From the NCBI GenBank assembly GCA_964569695.1, contig CAZMUA010000002.1, forward strand, positions 1-64,000: a stretch of DNA of 64,000 bases, written 5' to 3'. The stretch comes from UBA8106 sp964569695. Lineage in GTDB: Bacteria; Acidobacteriota; Vicinamibacteria; Vicinamibacterales; UBA823. The position numbers were made by a program, and so were the translations under genes. How positions within the stretch are numbered: the stretch's first letter is position 1; each line of letters begins with the position of its first letter. A model generated the notes under the pieces. It did no database searches, was not told the origin of the DNA, and was given only the letters and a program-made list of their open reading frames with translations. Below, one piece after another: positions 27,590 through 35,931 of this stretch.

Positions 27590-28303
27590 ATGACTAATAC
27601 GACAGACAACAGAGTTGCGATTGTCACAGCATCAGGGAAAGGAATGGGGGCAGCGATAGCTGGCGAATTAGCAGCCAGTTCCTACCAACTAGCGCTCATG
27701 TCGGTTTCTGGTGGGGCCGAGAAACTCGCCAGTGAGCTGAACGTGATTGGTTTGACTGGTTCGGTGACCGTTCCTGACGATCTTAAGCGACTTGTGGACA
27801 CGACGATGGAGCGTTACGGGCGAATTGATGCGGTTGTGAACAACACTGGGCACCCGCCCGCAGGGCCGTTGCTTGAGCTAACGGATGATGAGTGGCGGAT
27901 AGGGCTGGACCTTGTTCTGCTTAACGTTATACGGATTTCGCGGTTAGTTACCCCAATAATGAAAAGCCAAGGTGGTGGTGCCATTGTGAACATCTCGACG
28001 TTCGCAGCGTTTGAGCCGTCTTCGACTTTTCCAATTTCCGCGAGCCTTCGAGCCGCCCTTGGGAGCTTCACGAAACTCTATGCTGATACACACGCTCAGG
28101 ATGGCATTCGAATGAACAATATTTTGCCGGGCTTTGTAGACTCATATCCCGTGTCTGATGATGTCGTTAAGCAGATTCCCATGGGTCGGTATGGTTCCGT
28201 ACAGGAAATCGCGAAGACGGCACGGTTTTTACTGTCTGAGGAAGCCGGTTATATTACTGGTCAGAATATTCGAGTAGATGGTGGAATTACTCGTGGAGTG
28301 TGA
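27590..28303 (+). CDS. Short-chain dehydrogenase/reductase lacking the usual Tyr/Lys pair
   Basis: 237 residues with GGAGAAGGT before the ATG. The Rossmann nucleotide motif is TASGKGMG (residues 13-20; the usual first Gly is Ala). NNTG (84-87) stands for NNAG, and the active-site serine is Ser136 in IVNIST. At the position of the YxxxK motif the sequence reads PISASLRAALGSF (residues 148-160): Ile149 at the Tyr place and Leu/Arg at the Lys place. The C-terminal PG and GYITGQNIRVDGG segments are normal. It probably binds NAD(P), but standard catalysis is doubtful. It is 9 bases upstream of the second FAD oxidoreductase, suggesting one operon. Confidence 0.85.
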   Translation: MTNTTDNRVAIVTASGKGMGAAIAGELAASSYQLALMSVSGGAEKLASELNVIGLTGSVTVPDDLKRLVDTTMERYGRIDAVVNNTGHPPAGPLLELTDDEWRIGLDLVLLNVIRISRLVTPIMKSQGGGAIVNISTFAAFEPSSTFPISASLRAALGSFTKLYADTHAQDGIRMNNILPGFVDSYPVSDDVVKQIPMGRYGSVQEIAKTARFLLSEEAGYITGQNIRVDGGITRGV

Positions 28304-28312
28304 AAGTCAATT

Positions 28313-29656
28313 ATGAAGAAACAGCAACCAGTTGAGAAAATCTCGCCCTCTTCGAAGGTCAGTCCTGTGACGAGGCGGTCGGTGTTAAAAGCAACAGCAG
28401 CTTCGTTCATTGGCTATCGGTTCGCCGGCGATGCGGCAACATTGAATGCTTCACCATCGGAAAGCAAGACGCGTTCCGGTTATCAGCAGCCCCACGTTGC
28501 TGTGATTGGAGCTGGTGGCTTTGGTGGTTGGACCGCGTTGAACTTACTCCGAAAAGGTGCGAAGGTCACTTTGCTCGATACATGGGGCCCTGGAAACGCT
28601 CGTGCTAGTTCTGGCTGTGAACGGCGAATGATTCACAGCCAACTGTATGCTGTGGGTAGCACAGGTTCAAATAAGGAGGTCTATCGACCACTCTATATGG
28701 ACATGATCACGCGCTCTCTTCAACTGTGGCGTGAAAACGAAGAACGCTGGAAACGGCAATTATATTTTCCATGTGGGTCATTAACGCTTCAACCTGAGGA
28801 AGCCCCAAATGGCAGGGAAGCCCTTGCTTATATGCGTGAGCGGGGGACGGCAGTAGAGGAGCTCTCATTGCAGGACTTAGAGAGTCGGTACCCTCAAATC
28901 AATTTAGAAGGAGTGTCGTGGGGATTACTCGATGTTGATAGTGGATATTTGCGGTCACGGGTTGCATGTCAAGAGGTCTTTCGAGGATTTCTTGAAGAGG
29001 GAGGTGAGTACCGGCAGGTTGCTGTCAAAGCTCCTGAGATAGAAGGTGGTGGACTTGATAGCCTCAGTCTATCCGATGGTTCTCAGCTATCGGCTGACCA
29101 CTACATCTTTGCGTGTGGGCCATGGCTTGGTCAGATGTTTCCAGGCACGATTCGAATCCGTGCGTCTCGTCAAGAGGCATTCTTCTTTGGAACCCCAGTT
29201 AACGATCATCGGTACGATGATAAACACCTGCCGATTTGCTTAGACGGCACTCGAAGTCCCAGCGCTGCTGTCCTTCCGGATGGCGACTTTCGCGGACTGT
29301 TAGTTGAAGGAGGACCTCCACGAGTAAGGATTATTAATCCGACTACTGAAGACCGTGGTCCAACACCGGAGCTACTGGCTTTTCATCGCGAGTATCTGGC
29401 TTTTCGTTTTCCAGGTATGAAAGACGCGCCATTGCTTTCGATGAGAGTGTGTCAATACGAAAACAGTGATGATCAGAACTTTGTCATTGATCGACATCCT
29501 GAGGCGGAGAATGTGTGGCTTGTGGGTGGGGGTTCTGGCCACGGATTCAAGCACGCACCAGTCATTGGGGAGTGGACGGCTGATATGGTCTTTGGGGATA
29601 AGGCCGTTGAACCTTTGTTTGGGCTGCAACGTTTCAGAAGGCGACGGGCAGTCTAA
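28313..29656 (+). CDS. Tat-type FAD-dependent amine/amino-acid oxidoreductase, copy 2
   Basis: 447 residues. Twin-arginine-type signal VTRRSVLKATAASF at about residues 19-32, preceded by a longer polar n-region. FAD motif VAVIGAGGFGGWTALNLL, then LLDTWGPGNARASSGCE. C-terminal GGGSGHGFKHAPVIGEW mirrors copy 1 at 26176-27420, so the two are paralogues in opposite orientation around the SDR gene. The insertions relative to copy 1 (for example after SGCERRMIHSQ) suggest a different substrate. Likely role: flavin oxidation of an amine or amino acid in the periplasm. It follows the SDR by 9 bases. Confidence 0.88.
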   Translation: MKKQQPVEKISPSSKVSPVTRRSVLKATAASFIGYRFAGDAATLNASPSESKTRSGYQQPHVAVIGAGGFGGWTALNLLRKGAKVTLLDTWGPGNARASSGCERRMIHSQLYAVGSTGSNKEVYRPLYMDMITRSLQLWRENEERWKRQLYFPCGSLTLQPEEAPNGREALAYMRERGTAVEELSLQDLESRYPQINLEGVSWGLLDVDSGYLRSRVACQEVFRGFLEEGGEYRQVAVKAPEIEGGGLDSLSLSDGSQLSADHYIFACGPWLGQMFPGTIRIRASRQEAFFFGTPVNDHRYDDKHLPICLDGTRSPSAAVLPDGDFRGLLVEGGPPRVRIINPTTEDRGPTPELLAFHREYLAFRFPGMKDAPLLSMRVCQYENSDDQNFVIDRHPEAENVWLVGGGSGHGFKHAPVIGEWTADMVFGDKAVEPLFGLQRFRRRRAV

Positions 29657-29730
29657 GGCGTTTAGGTTCTGATGATTGCAACCACGATTGCTGGCGAAAA
29701 CATGCCCTAAAGAATTATTCCTCAGTGGGA

Positions 29731-29759
29731 TTGTCTCGCGCTGCCAGCGGGTGTAGTAT
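29731..29759 (+). promoter_or_regulatory. Candidate promoter of the Tat-type PatB/MalY-like gene
   Basis: TTGTCT (29731-29736) and TAGTAT (29754-29759) are separated by exactly 17 bases, 89 bases upstream of the start at 29849. Each hexamer matches the sigma-70 consensus at four of six positions. A plausible but unproven promoter. Confidence 0.4.
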
Positions 29760-29848
29760 CAACCGGTCTTAGATGTCAGCGAGTGAGTGAAATCTCGAGG
29801 TGTGGACTCGTGAAACTTGGTCATCGTTTATTAAGGTAGGAGTAAGGA

Positions 29849-31219
29849 ATGTCACAAAACCTTTGGTTAAATCGAAGAACGTTCATTAGGAATGCTGGAA
29901 TGACGGCATTGGTGGGCGCCGCAAGTTCGGGAAATTCCCTAGCATCTCCAATGACGAATCTTCCCTCGGGACAAACGGGCAGCACCACGTACGATTTTGA
30001 CACTGTGTATGATCGGACCGGCACCAATAGCGTTAAATGGGATTCTGCGATTGCTCGATATGGACGCGAGAACATTGATGTTGGCATGGGTATCGCCGAC
30101 ATGGATTTTCAAGCTCCACCATGCATCACTCAAGCTCTTGCAGAACGCCTCAAGCATGAAAACTGGGGCTACATGAGTACGCCTCGGAGTTTCTATCAGC
30201 AGATTGCCGACTGGGACATGAGGAGAAATGGTCTTGAGGTAGACCCTGAGTCCATCACACTTTCGGACGGTGTCCACCCAGCATTGATTGCAGCCCTGAA
30301 GGCGGTTTCGCCACCTGGAAGTAAGGTGCTTCTGACGACGGCTGTGTACAGTGGTTTTTATATGGACCTACGTCAGAGTCGGACTCTTGAAGAAAATAGT
30401 CCGATGATTGTGGAAAATGGTCGCTATCGCATTGATTTTGATGACTTTGAATCTCGGATGAGTCACGACACCGATGCGTTGATTCTTTGTAATCCACAGA
30501 ACCCAACGGGCAACTGCTGGTCGGAAGAGGATTTGTTAAGGTTGGGGCGGATGTGCCTTGAGCATCGCGTGGTGGTTCTGTCTGATGAAATTCATTGCGA
30601 TTTTGTGATGAAGGGCCAGAAGTATACGCCATTTGCTAGTTTGCCCGATAAGGAGGTCGTAGATAACAGCATTACCTTCAAGGCAGCCAGTAAGAGTTTT
30701 AGTCTTGCGGCCATGAAGATTGCCTGGTTCTTTTCCACGAATCCTGAGTTGCTTGCGCTGGTTCGTGCGCAACATCGAGCCAATACGAATTCGCTGGGTG
30801 TGGTGGCGAACCAGGGAGCTCTGACTGACGAGGGCGCGGACTGGTTAGACCAGGTGAATGCCTACATTGACGGGAACCATGATTTTGCTGAGCAATACAT
30901 TCGAGAAAACCTGCCAGGAGTGGAATATACAAAAGCGCAGGGCACATACCTTGCGTGGCTTGACATTGGCGGAGTCGCTGAACGCCTTGACGCAAAGCGA
31001 TTAGCTGAGGAGGCTACGGCGAACAGTGAAACGGGTCGACCAGTTTCTCCAGAGACTATCGTCGGAAATTGGTTGATCGAAAATGCCAAAGTCCAGTTGA
31101 ATGCTGGGTCGTCGTATGGACCAGGTGGCGAGAATCATATGCGGATGAATGTAGCCACGTCTCGTCAAACACTTAAGCTGGCGCTGGATAATATGGCGGC
31201 TGCTTTAAACGACCTGTAG
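29849..31219 (+). CDS. Tat-type exported PLP enzyme, PatB/MalY (C-S lyase/aminotransferase I-II) family
   Basis: 456 residues with AGGAGTAAGGA upstream. The N-terminus is a twin-arginine signal, LNRRTFIRNAGMTALVGAAS. The mature enzyme is fold-type I: YDFDTVYDRTGTNSVKWD and GMGIADMDF at the start are the MalY/PatB signature, NPQNPTGNCW and LSDEIHCDFV hold the PLP Asp, and SKSFSLAAMKIAW contains the Schiff-base lysine region. Cytoplasmic relatives are cystathionine beta-lyases. Export through Tat would allow the folded PLP-loaded enzyme to work in the periplasm, which is unusual for this family. A strong terminator follows. Confidence 0.88.
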   Translation: MSQNLWLNRRTFIRNAGMTALVGAASSGNSLASPMTNLPSGQTGSTTYDFDTVYDRTGTNSVKWDSAIARYGRENIDVGMGIADMDFQAPPCITQALAERLKHENWGYMSTPRSFYQQIADWDMRRNGLEVDPESITLSDGVHPALIAALKAVSPPGSKVLLTTAVYSGFYMDLRQSRTLEENSPMIVENGRYRIDFDDFESRMSHDTDALILCNPQNPTGNCWSEEDLLRLGRMCLEHRVVVLSDEIHCDFVMKGQKYTPFASLPDKEVVDNSITFKAASKSFSLAAMKIAWFFSTNPELLALVRAQHRANTNSLGVVANQGALTDEGADWLDQVNAYIDGNHDFAEQYIRENLPGVEYTKAQGTYLAWLDIGGVAERLDAKRLAEEATANSETGRPVSPETIVGNWLIENAKVQLNAGSSYGPGGENHMRMNVATSRQTLKLALDNMAAALNDL

Positions 31220-31246
31220 GCTTGTCAGAATACTGCATTTAATAAG

Positions 31247-31279
31247 AAGGTCCGGCTCTGAAGAGGGCCGGACCTTTTT
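31247..31279 (+). terminator. Rho-independent terminator after the PatB/MalY-like gene
   Basis: A stem AAGGTCCGGC / GCCGGACCTT with an inner TC/GA pair, a short bulge and a TGAA loop runs into a run of T (31275-31279). It lies 28 bases after the stop at 31219, on the correct strand. Confidence 0.9.
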
Positions 31280-31450
31280 GGTACCATACCAGCCAGTAGG
31301 CCGGTTACCGTCCCCACACCTTTAAAGCTATAAAATGGAACGGCTCCGTGGTAACCGGTGTATTCTGTCTGCTCCTGTGGACATCTGACAGAGGTTTCCA
31401 CCGGTAGTCGTGCTCGGCATAACCAAACACACTTGAGGGGAAAGTTTCAG

Positions 31451-33004
31451 ATGAATAAGTCTAAGTCGATGTTGGGCCTGTCCATTATTGCTGCGATTTT
31501 TCTTATTCCCTCATCCACAGCAGCACAAGAACCCGTTTACTGGGACATCGTCGATGACATTAGGTCCGAAGGGTTTGACAACTCTCACGTGATGGAGAGC
31601 GCGAGCTATCTGTCCGATGTCATCGGCCCACGTTTCACCGGTTCTCCCAACATGCGCCAAGCACAAGATTGGGCTTTGGAGCGCATGGTTGAATTCGGTC
31701 TCTCTAGCGTTGAGAAGGAAGCTTGGGGTGAGGAGACCGTGGGTTGGGAGATTCAACGAGTGTCTGTGCACATGACTGTACCAGATTACCAGATGGTGAT
31801 TGCCTACCCATTCGCCTTGACTCCTGGCACGAGTGATCCCATCGTGACGAACGCTGTTATCGCGACCATCCAGAGCTCTGAAGATTTCGATCGGTATCGC
31901 GGTAAGCTCGACGGAGCTGTCGTGTTAGCCACGCCACCGATGCCCATGAGCCCACGCTTCACACAAGACGCGTTCCGGCACGACGAGGAATCGCTAGGAG
32001 TCTTTGAAACCGAGGGCATTGACCTCTTGATTCGCCGCCATGCGAGAGGCCAGATCGAGCAATCGAGCTTTCGACGGGAGGATATTTCTGCTGACGAAGT
32101 TGAAGAGTTCTACAAGGTTGAAGGGGTGGCTGTGGTGCTGATGGCGAGCATCGGAAGTGATGGAACTGTGTATGCGACCGGACATCCGACGACTCGGAAC
32201 AGACGAACCCGCGCAGGAGTCCTGAGCGCACTACCAACACTCGCCGTTGCGACGGAGCACTATAATCGTATCTACCGGATTCTCGAGCGCGGCATCCCAG
32301 TCACAATGGACGTCGACGTTCGTATCGGGCTCGATGAATCAGACCCGACAGGCTACAACATCCTCGGGGAAATTCCTGGAACTGACCTAGCCGATGAAGT
32401 CGTGATGATCGGTGCGCACATGGATTCCTGGCACACCGGCACTGGCGCTACTGACAACGCGAGTGGTGTGTCCGTTGTACTCGAGGCAATGCGTATTCTT
32501 AAGGCTATCGGCGCACAGCCACGGCGCACGATTCGCGTAGCGCTCTGGAGTCAGGAAGAGCTTGGCCTCAGGGGTTCTCGGGGCTACATCCGACACCACT
32601 TTGGAGAAGATGGTGTCTACACGCCTGACTACGATAAGTTTTCTGTTTATTTCAACATGGACAACGGCACAGGCCAGTTCCGTGGCGTCCACACTCAGGG
32701 CAACGCCCAAGCGACACCGATCCTACAAGCCTGGATGACTCCGTTTCATGACCTACAGGTTAAGACAATCTCTCTCTTCAGTAACACGGGAACCGATCAT
32801 CTGTCGTATAACAGGGTGGGGCTACCCGGGTTTCAGTTCATCCAAGACCGGATCGACTACCGAGCAAGAACCCACCACTTCAACATGGACGTCTACGATA
32901 GACTCCTTCCACGCGACCTGATGATTAACTCGGTAGTCATGGCGAGCTTCGCCTATCACGCCGCGATGAGAGAGGGAACGTTCCCGCGGCCCCGTACAGA
33001 CTAA
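31451..33004 (+). CDS. Secreted M28 family metallopeptidase (carboxypeptidase Q/aminopeptidase-like)
   Basis: 517 residues from the ATG at 31451, which follows GAGGGG and starts a clean Sec signal (MNKSKSMLGLSIIAAIF, cleavage near STAAQE). A longer frame to 31358 has no signal peptide logic. The di-zinc site of M28 is complete: GAHMDSWHTG (His, Asp), ATDNASG (bridging Asp), SQEELGLRGS (Glu-Glu), FNMDNGTG (Asp), and RTHHFNMD (His). A protease-associated-type insert precedes the catalytic part. It would release amino acids or dipeptides outside the cell, feeding the amino-acid importers and degraders of this window. Convergent with hpaD, stops 4 bases overlapping. Confidence 0.9.
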   Translation: MNKSKSMLGLSIIAAIFLIPSSTAAQEPVYWDIVDDIRSEGFDNSHVMESASYLSDVIGPRFTGSPNMRQAQDWALERMVEFGLSSVEKEAWGEETVGWEIQRVSVHMTVPDYQMVIAYPFALTPGTSDPIVTNAVIATIQSSEDFDRYRGKLDGAVVLATPPMPMSPRFTQDAFRHDEESLGVFETEGIDLLIRRHARGQIEQSSFRREDISADEVEEFYKVEGVAVVLMASIGSDGTVYATGHPTTRNRRTRAGVLSALPTLAVATEHYNRIYRILERGIPVTMDVDVRIGLDESDPTGYNILGEIPGTDLADEVVMIGAHMDSWHTGTGATDNASGVSVVLEAMRILKAIGAQPRRTIRVALWSQEELGLRGSRGYIRHHFGEDGVYTPDYDKFSVYFNMDNGTGQFRGVHTQGNAQATPILQAWMTPFHDLQVKTISLFSNTGTDHLSYNRVGLPGFQFIQDRIDYRARTHHFNMDVYDRLLPRDLMINSVVMASFAYHAAMREGTFPRPRTD

Positions 33005-33867
33005 GAGATTGGTGTACTTGGTTCAGATGGCTCGAACACTACGTTGACTTGGCCGGTCCCAGAACTGCCAAAGTAATCCCCAATGATCTCTCCAGAACCT
33101 TCGTAAGTATCCCAGCCCAGTACTCCAAACAGGTGGGCCGTATCGATCATGCCTCCTTCACCGAAACAGCGGTCTCGGTAGTCCGGTAGCATGGCAAGAA
33201 ACTCTTTTATGCGTCCGGTTTGCCAGAGTTCCAGCACGCGCAGGTCAACTTGGCGGTTGAACTCCGTGTTGACTTCATTGATGCCTGCAGCCGACAGGTG
33301 GTTCGGCCAGAACTGATGCGACAACGAACCGCTTGCGAGTACTGCTACTCGACGATCGGACTCCCGAATTGCATCGGCCACCACTTCGCCAAACTGGCGA
33401 CCCTCCTCAATACTCGCAAATTGATTGCCTGCGATACTCAGAACACGGGCGGAGCCATCTGCATTCATATGGTGCATCGGAATTAGTGTGCCGTACTCAA
33501 AACCCAGACCAGGCACCTGGTGCGCCATGACCCGAAGGTTGCGTGCATTACCGAGTTCGGAAATTTTTTCTGCCAGTTCTGGATCACCTCTGAAGTGATA
33601 GTCCATGCCGTTCAGAAAGTGCGGCAATTCGTGGCTGGTGAAGGTGCCGTCGTGCTCGGCGTTAGCGTTGAGGTGGAATCCTTGGTTCACGACCCAATGG
33701 ATATCAAAAATAAGATAAGTATCAACCTTGCGATCATGTGCACGTCGCCCGATCTCGACGAGGCCATCGATTGCATTTTGACGAATCCCTTTAAATTTCT
33801 TTGAGTGTTCAGAAAGCCAAATCGACGGGACGTGTGTGATTTTCGCGGCTAACACGATTTCGCCCAT
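33001..33867 (-). CDS. hpaD: 3,4-dihydroxyphenylacetate 2,3-dioxygenase (HpaD, class III extradiol)
   Basis: 288 residues, GGAGAACTC before the ATG. The LigB-superfamily fold has its metal and acid/base residues in AAKITHVPSIWLSE (His), FDIHWVVNQGFHLNA (His) and ASGSLSHQFWPNHL (His). VPGLGFEYGTLIPMHHMN is characteristic of homoprotocatechuate dioxygenase, and so is the operon context. It opens homoprotocatechuate at the 2,3 bond using Fe(II) and oxygen, giving 5-carboxymethyl-2-hydroxymuconate semialdehyde. Third gene of the hpaF-hpaE-hpaD transcript (24 bases after hpaE). Confidence 0.92.
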   Translation of the reverse strand: MGEIVLAAKITHVPSIWLSEHSKKFKGIRQNAIDGLVEIGRRAHDRKVDTYLIFDIHWVVNQGFHLNANAEHDGTFTSHELPHFLNGMDYHFRGDPELAEKISELGNARNLRVMAHQVPGLGFEYGTLIPMHHMNADGSARVLSIAGNQFASIEEGRQFGEVVADAIRESDRRVAVLASGSLSHQFWPNHLSAAGINEVNTEFNRQVDLRVLELWQTGRIKEFLAMLPDYRDRCFGEGGMIDTAHLFGVLGWDTYEGSGEIIGDYFGSSGTGQVNVVFEPSEPSTPIS

Positions 33868-33891
33868 GAGTTCTCCTATTTGCTTTGGGTT

Positions 33892-35412
33892 CTACGATCC
33901 TAACTTCGGAATGGCATGATTACCGAGGGCCACACACACATTCTTTGTTTCCATGTAGAAGTCAAAGCTATAGTCGCCGCCGTCTCGTCCGATGCCACTC
34001 GCCTTGAATCCACCGAATGGGGCTGATAGGTGACGTACGTTTTCAGAATTTACCCAGATCATACCGGCATCCAGACCTTGTGCAAGACGATGTCCACGCG
34101 TTGCATTCGAAGTCCAGACGTAACCTGCCAAGCCGTACGGTGTGTCATTAGCGATTTGGAGAGCCTGGTCTTCATCATCGAAACTGACGACTGTCAACAC
34201 GGGTCCAAAAATTTCTTCACGGGCTATCCGCATATTATTTCGAGCTTCAGTAAACAAGGTTGGGGCTATAAAATTTCCCTCATTTGGTAGCTTTGTACTG
34301 CTTTGCTGAACCTTGGCGCCTTCCTTTTCGGCGAGGGTCACATAACTTTGCACTTTCTCCCAATGCGTCCGATGTATGAGCGGTCCCAGTTCAGTCGCTG
34401 GATTTAGCGGGTCTCCGACCTTGATCCGCTTGATGCGTTCACGGAGCCGAGTAACAAACGCATCGTGGATAGAATGTTGCACTAGAAGACGACTACTTGA
34501 GGTGCATCGCTCGCCATTTAGGCTGTAAATCATAAACATTACTGCGTCAGCAGCGCGATCAAGATCGGCATCTTCAAAAACAATAACTGGATTCTTGCCG
34601 CCAAGCTCAAAATGGACACGCTTGAGGGTTTCCGCGCCTTGGCGCATTATTTGGCTACCTGTTGACGATTCTCCGACAAATGCAATCGCCTTGATGGCTG
34701 AATGTTCAGTAAGAATTCTGCCGACGTCTTCACCGATTCCGTTGACTAAGTTAGCCACACCAGGAGGTACGCCTGCTTCCAGTAGGATTTCAGCCAGGAG
34801 AGTTGCAGTTAGAGGGCTCCACTCAGCCGGTTTATGAACGACTGTGCAACCCGAGGCAAGAGCCGGCGCGATCTTCCATGTGGACAACATGAACGGCGTA
34901 TTCCATGGCGTAATAATTGCTACCGGCCCAATCGGCTGCCGTAGCGTGTAGTTGAAGTGCTGTCCGGCTGGCAATGACACCCCATCCCGTGCGTCAGGCG
35001 CCCGGTCTGCAAAGAATCGAAAATTTTCGGCCGCTCGAAGGGCAGCCTTCTTCATGAATCGGATCGGCTGGCCTGTGTCGAGACTCTCGATAAGTGCGAT
35101 TTCCTCACCTCTGGCTTCGATCAAGTCGGCCGCTCGGTGGAGTATTTGCTTTCGCTCCGTTCCAGGCATAGTCCGCCAATTAGGAAATGCATCATGGGCG
35201 GCGGAGACGGCACGGTCCACGATGCCGGCATCGCCTAATAGCATTTGATTGAGTTGAGAATTGTCTGTCGGGTTGATGTTTTCGAACGTTGTGTCACCGG
35301 AATGATCGGACTTCCCATTGATAAAATGGGGCAGTGGACTCTGCTGGAAACGCTCCAGATATCTGGATGCTTTTTCTTGGTTCCGCTTAAGTTCCTCAGA
35401 CCATTCGGTCAC
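33892..35412 (-). CDS. hpaE: 5-carboxymethyl-2-hydroxymuconate semialdehyde dehydrogenase (HpaE)
   Basis: 506 residues with a GTG start whose bases overlap the hpaF stop (GTGA). Aldehyde dehydrogenase motifs are intact: ITPWNTPFMLSTWK, KPAEWSPLTATLLAEI, FVGESSTGSQIM, the catalytic Glu in VHFELGGKNPVIVFED, the nucleophilic Cys in LNGERCTSSSRLL, and EIFGPVLTV. It oxidises the HpaD ring-cleavage product with NAD to the dicarboxylate. The assignment to HpaE rests on position between hpaF and hpaD and on overall pattern; the ALDH superfamily is otherwise promiscuous. Confidence 0.9.
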   Translation of the reverse strand: MTEWSEELKRNQEKASRYLERFQQSPLPHFINGKSDHSGDTTFENINPTDNSQLNQMLLGDAGIVDRAVSAAHDAFPNWRTMPGTERKQILHRAADLIEARGEEIALIESLDTGQPIRFMKKAALRAAENFRFFADRAPDARDGVSLPAGQHFNYTLRQPIGPVAIITPWNTPFMLSTWKIAPALASGCTVVHKPAEWSPLTATLLAEILLEAGVPPGVANLVNGIGEDVGRILTEHSAIKAIAFVGESSTGSQIMRQGAETLKRVHFELGGKNPVIVFEDADLDRAADAVMFMIYSLNGERCTSSSRLLVQHSIHDAFVTRLRERIKRIKVGDPLNPATELGPLIHRTHWEKVQSYVTLAEKEGAKVQQSSTKLPNEGNFIAPTLFTEARNNMRIAREEIFGPVLTVVSFDDEDQALQIANDTPYGLAGYVWTSNATRGHRLAQGLDAGMIWVNSENVRHLSAPFGGFKASGIGRDGGDYSFDFYMETKNVCVALGNHAIPKLGS

Positions 35413-35819
35413 GATGACTCCTTAGGTTGTTCGGCGCGGCGCTGAACAATTCCGTGCAGGTTATTTTTCTTAAAGCTCAGTGTTTGCTCAATTTCCTGAA
35501 TTTCAAATGAAATTCCCAAGGGTGTCGTTTCGAACAAGGGCTGCAGCTCATCGCAGATGGCATCAAAGATCGCTTCACCTACTCGTCGTTTAGCTTGGGT
35601 TTCACGACCTTGGGCAATTCGAAGTACCAAATGAATGAATCCATTGTCTGGATGACCATCGGCAATCCGGTAGATGTCGCGGGCCGTTGCACGGGTTCTT
35701 ACGGCGCCGAGCTTGAACATACCAGTTTCGAGTGCTGCGGTATGGACGCGGTCAACAAGCGTCTGGACCTCAATTTTTCCAGCTAAATTCGATGAGTACT
35801 CGATGATTATGTGTGGCAT
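35409..35819 (-). CDS. hpaF: 5-carboxymethyl-2-hydroxymuconate delta-isomerase (HpaF)
   Basis: 136 residues from the ATG at 35819. This start is chosen because tautomerase-superfamily isomerases use an N-terminal proline: the sequence begins MPHIIIEYSSNLA, leaving Pro1 after Met removal. Longer readings to 36107 cross the divergent promoter and the start of the opposite gene. The protein is the normal length of CHMI (about 126-136). Arg residues in RTRATARDIYRIADG and LVLRIAQGRE correspond to the substrate-carboxylate region. It ketonises the HpaE product to 5-oxopent-3-ene-1,2,5-tricarboxylate. First gene of the leftward hpa operon. Confidence 0.9.
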   Translation of the reverse strand: MPHIIIEYSSNLAGKIEVQTLVDRVHTAALETGMFKLGAVRTRATARDIYRIADGHPDNGFIHLVLRIAQGRETQAKRRVGEAIFDAICDELQPLFETTPLGISFEIQEIEQTLSFKKNNLHGIVQRRAEQPKESS

Positions 35820-35847
35820 TTGATAGAAAATACTTGCAGTGTTGATT

Positions 35848-35861
35848 GTTAACATGTTAAC
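35848..35861. promoter_or_regulatory. Perfect 14-bp palindrome, probable operator of the divergent hpa promoter
   Basis: GTTAACATGTTAAC is its own reverse complement and lies in the 112-base region between the divergent hpaF and DapA-type hpaI starts. Size and AT-rich symmetric form suit a MarR-family dimer, and a MarR/HpaR-type domain is encoded three genes downstream. A TTGACG (-35-like, minus strand, 35870-35875) sits beside it, so binding there would cover the leftward promoter. Confidence 0.65.
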
Positions 35862-35931
35862 TATGTTGTCGTCAAGTCGATTCGATTTACATGAGGAATA
35901 ACGTCGCGTTTGTTTTAGGGAGGCTCGTTGT

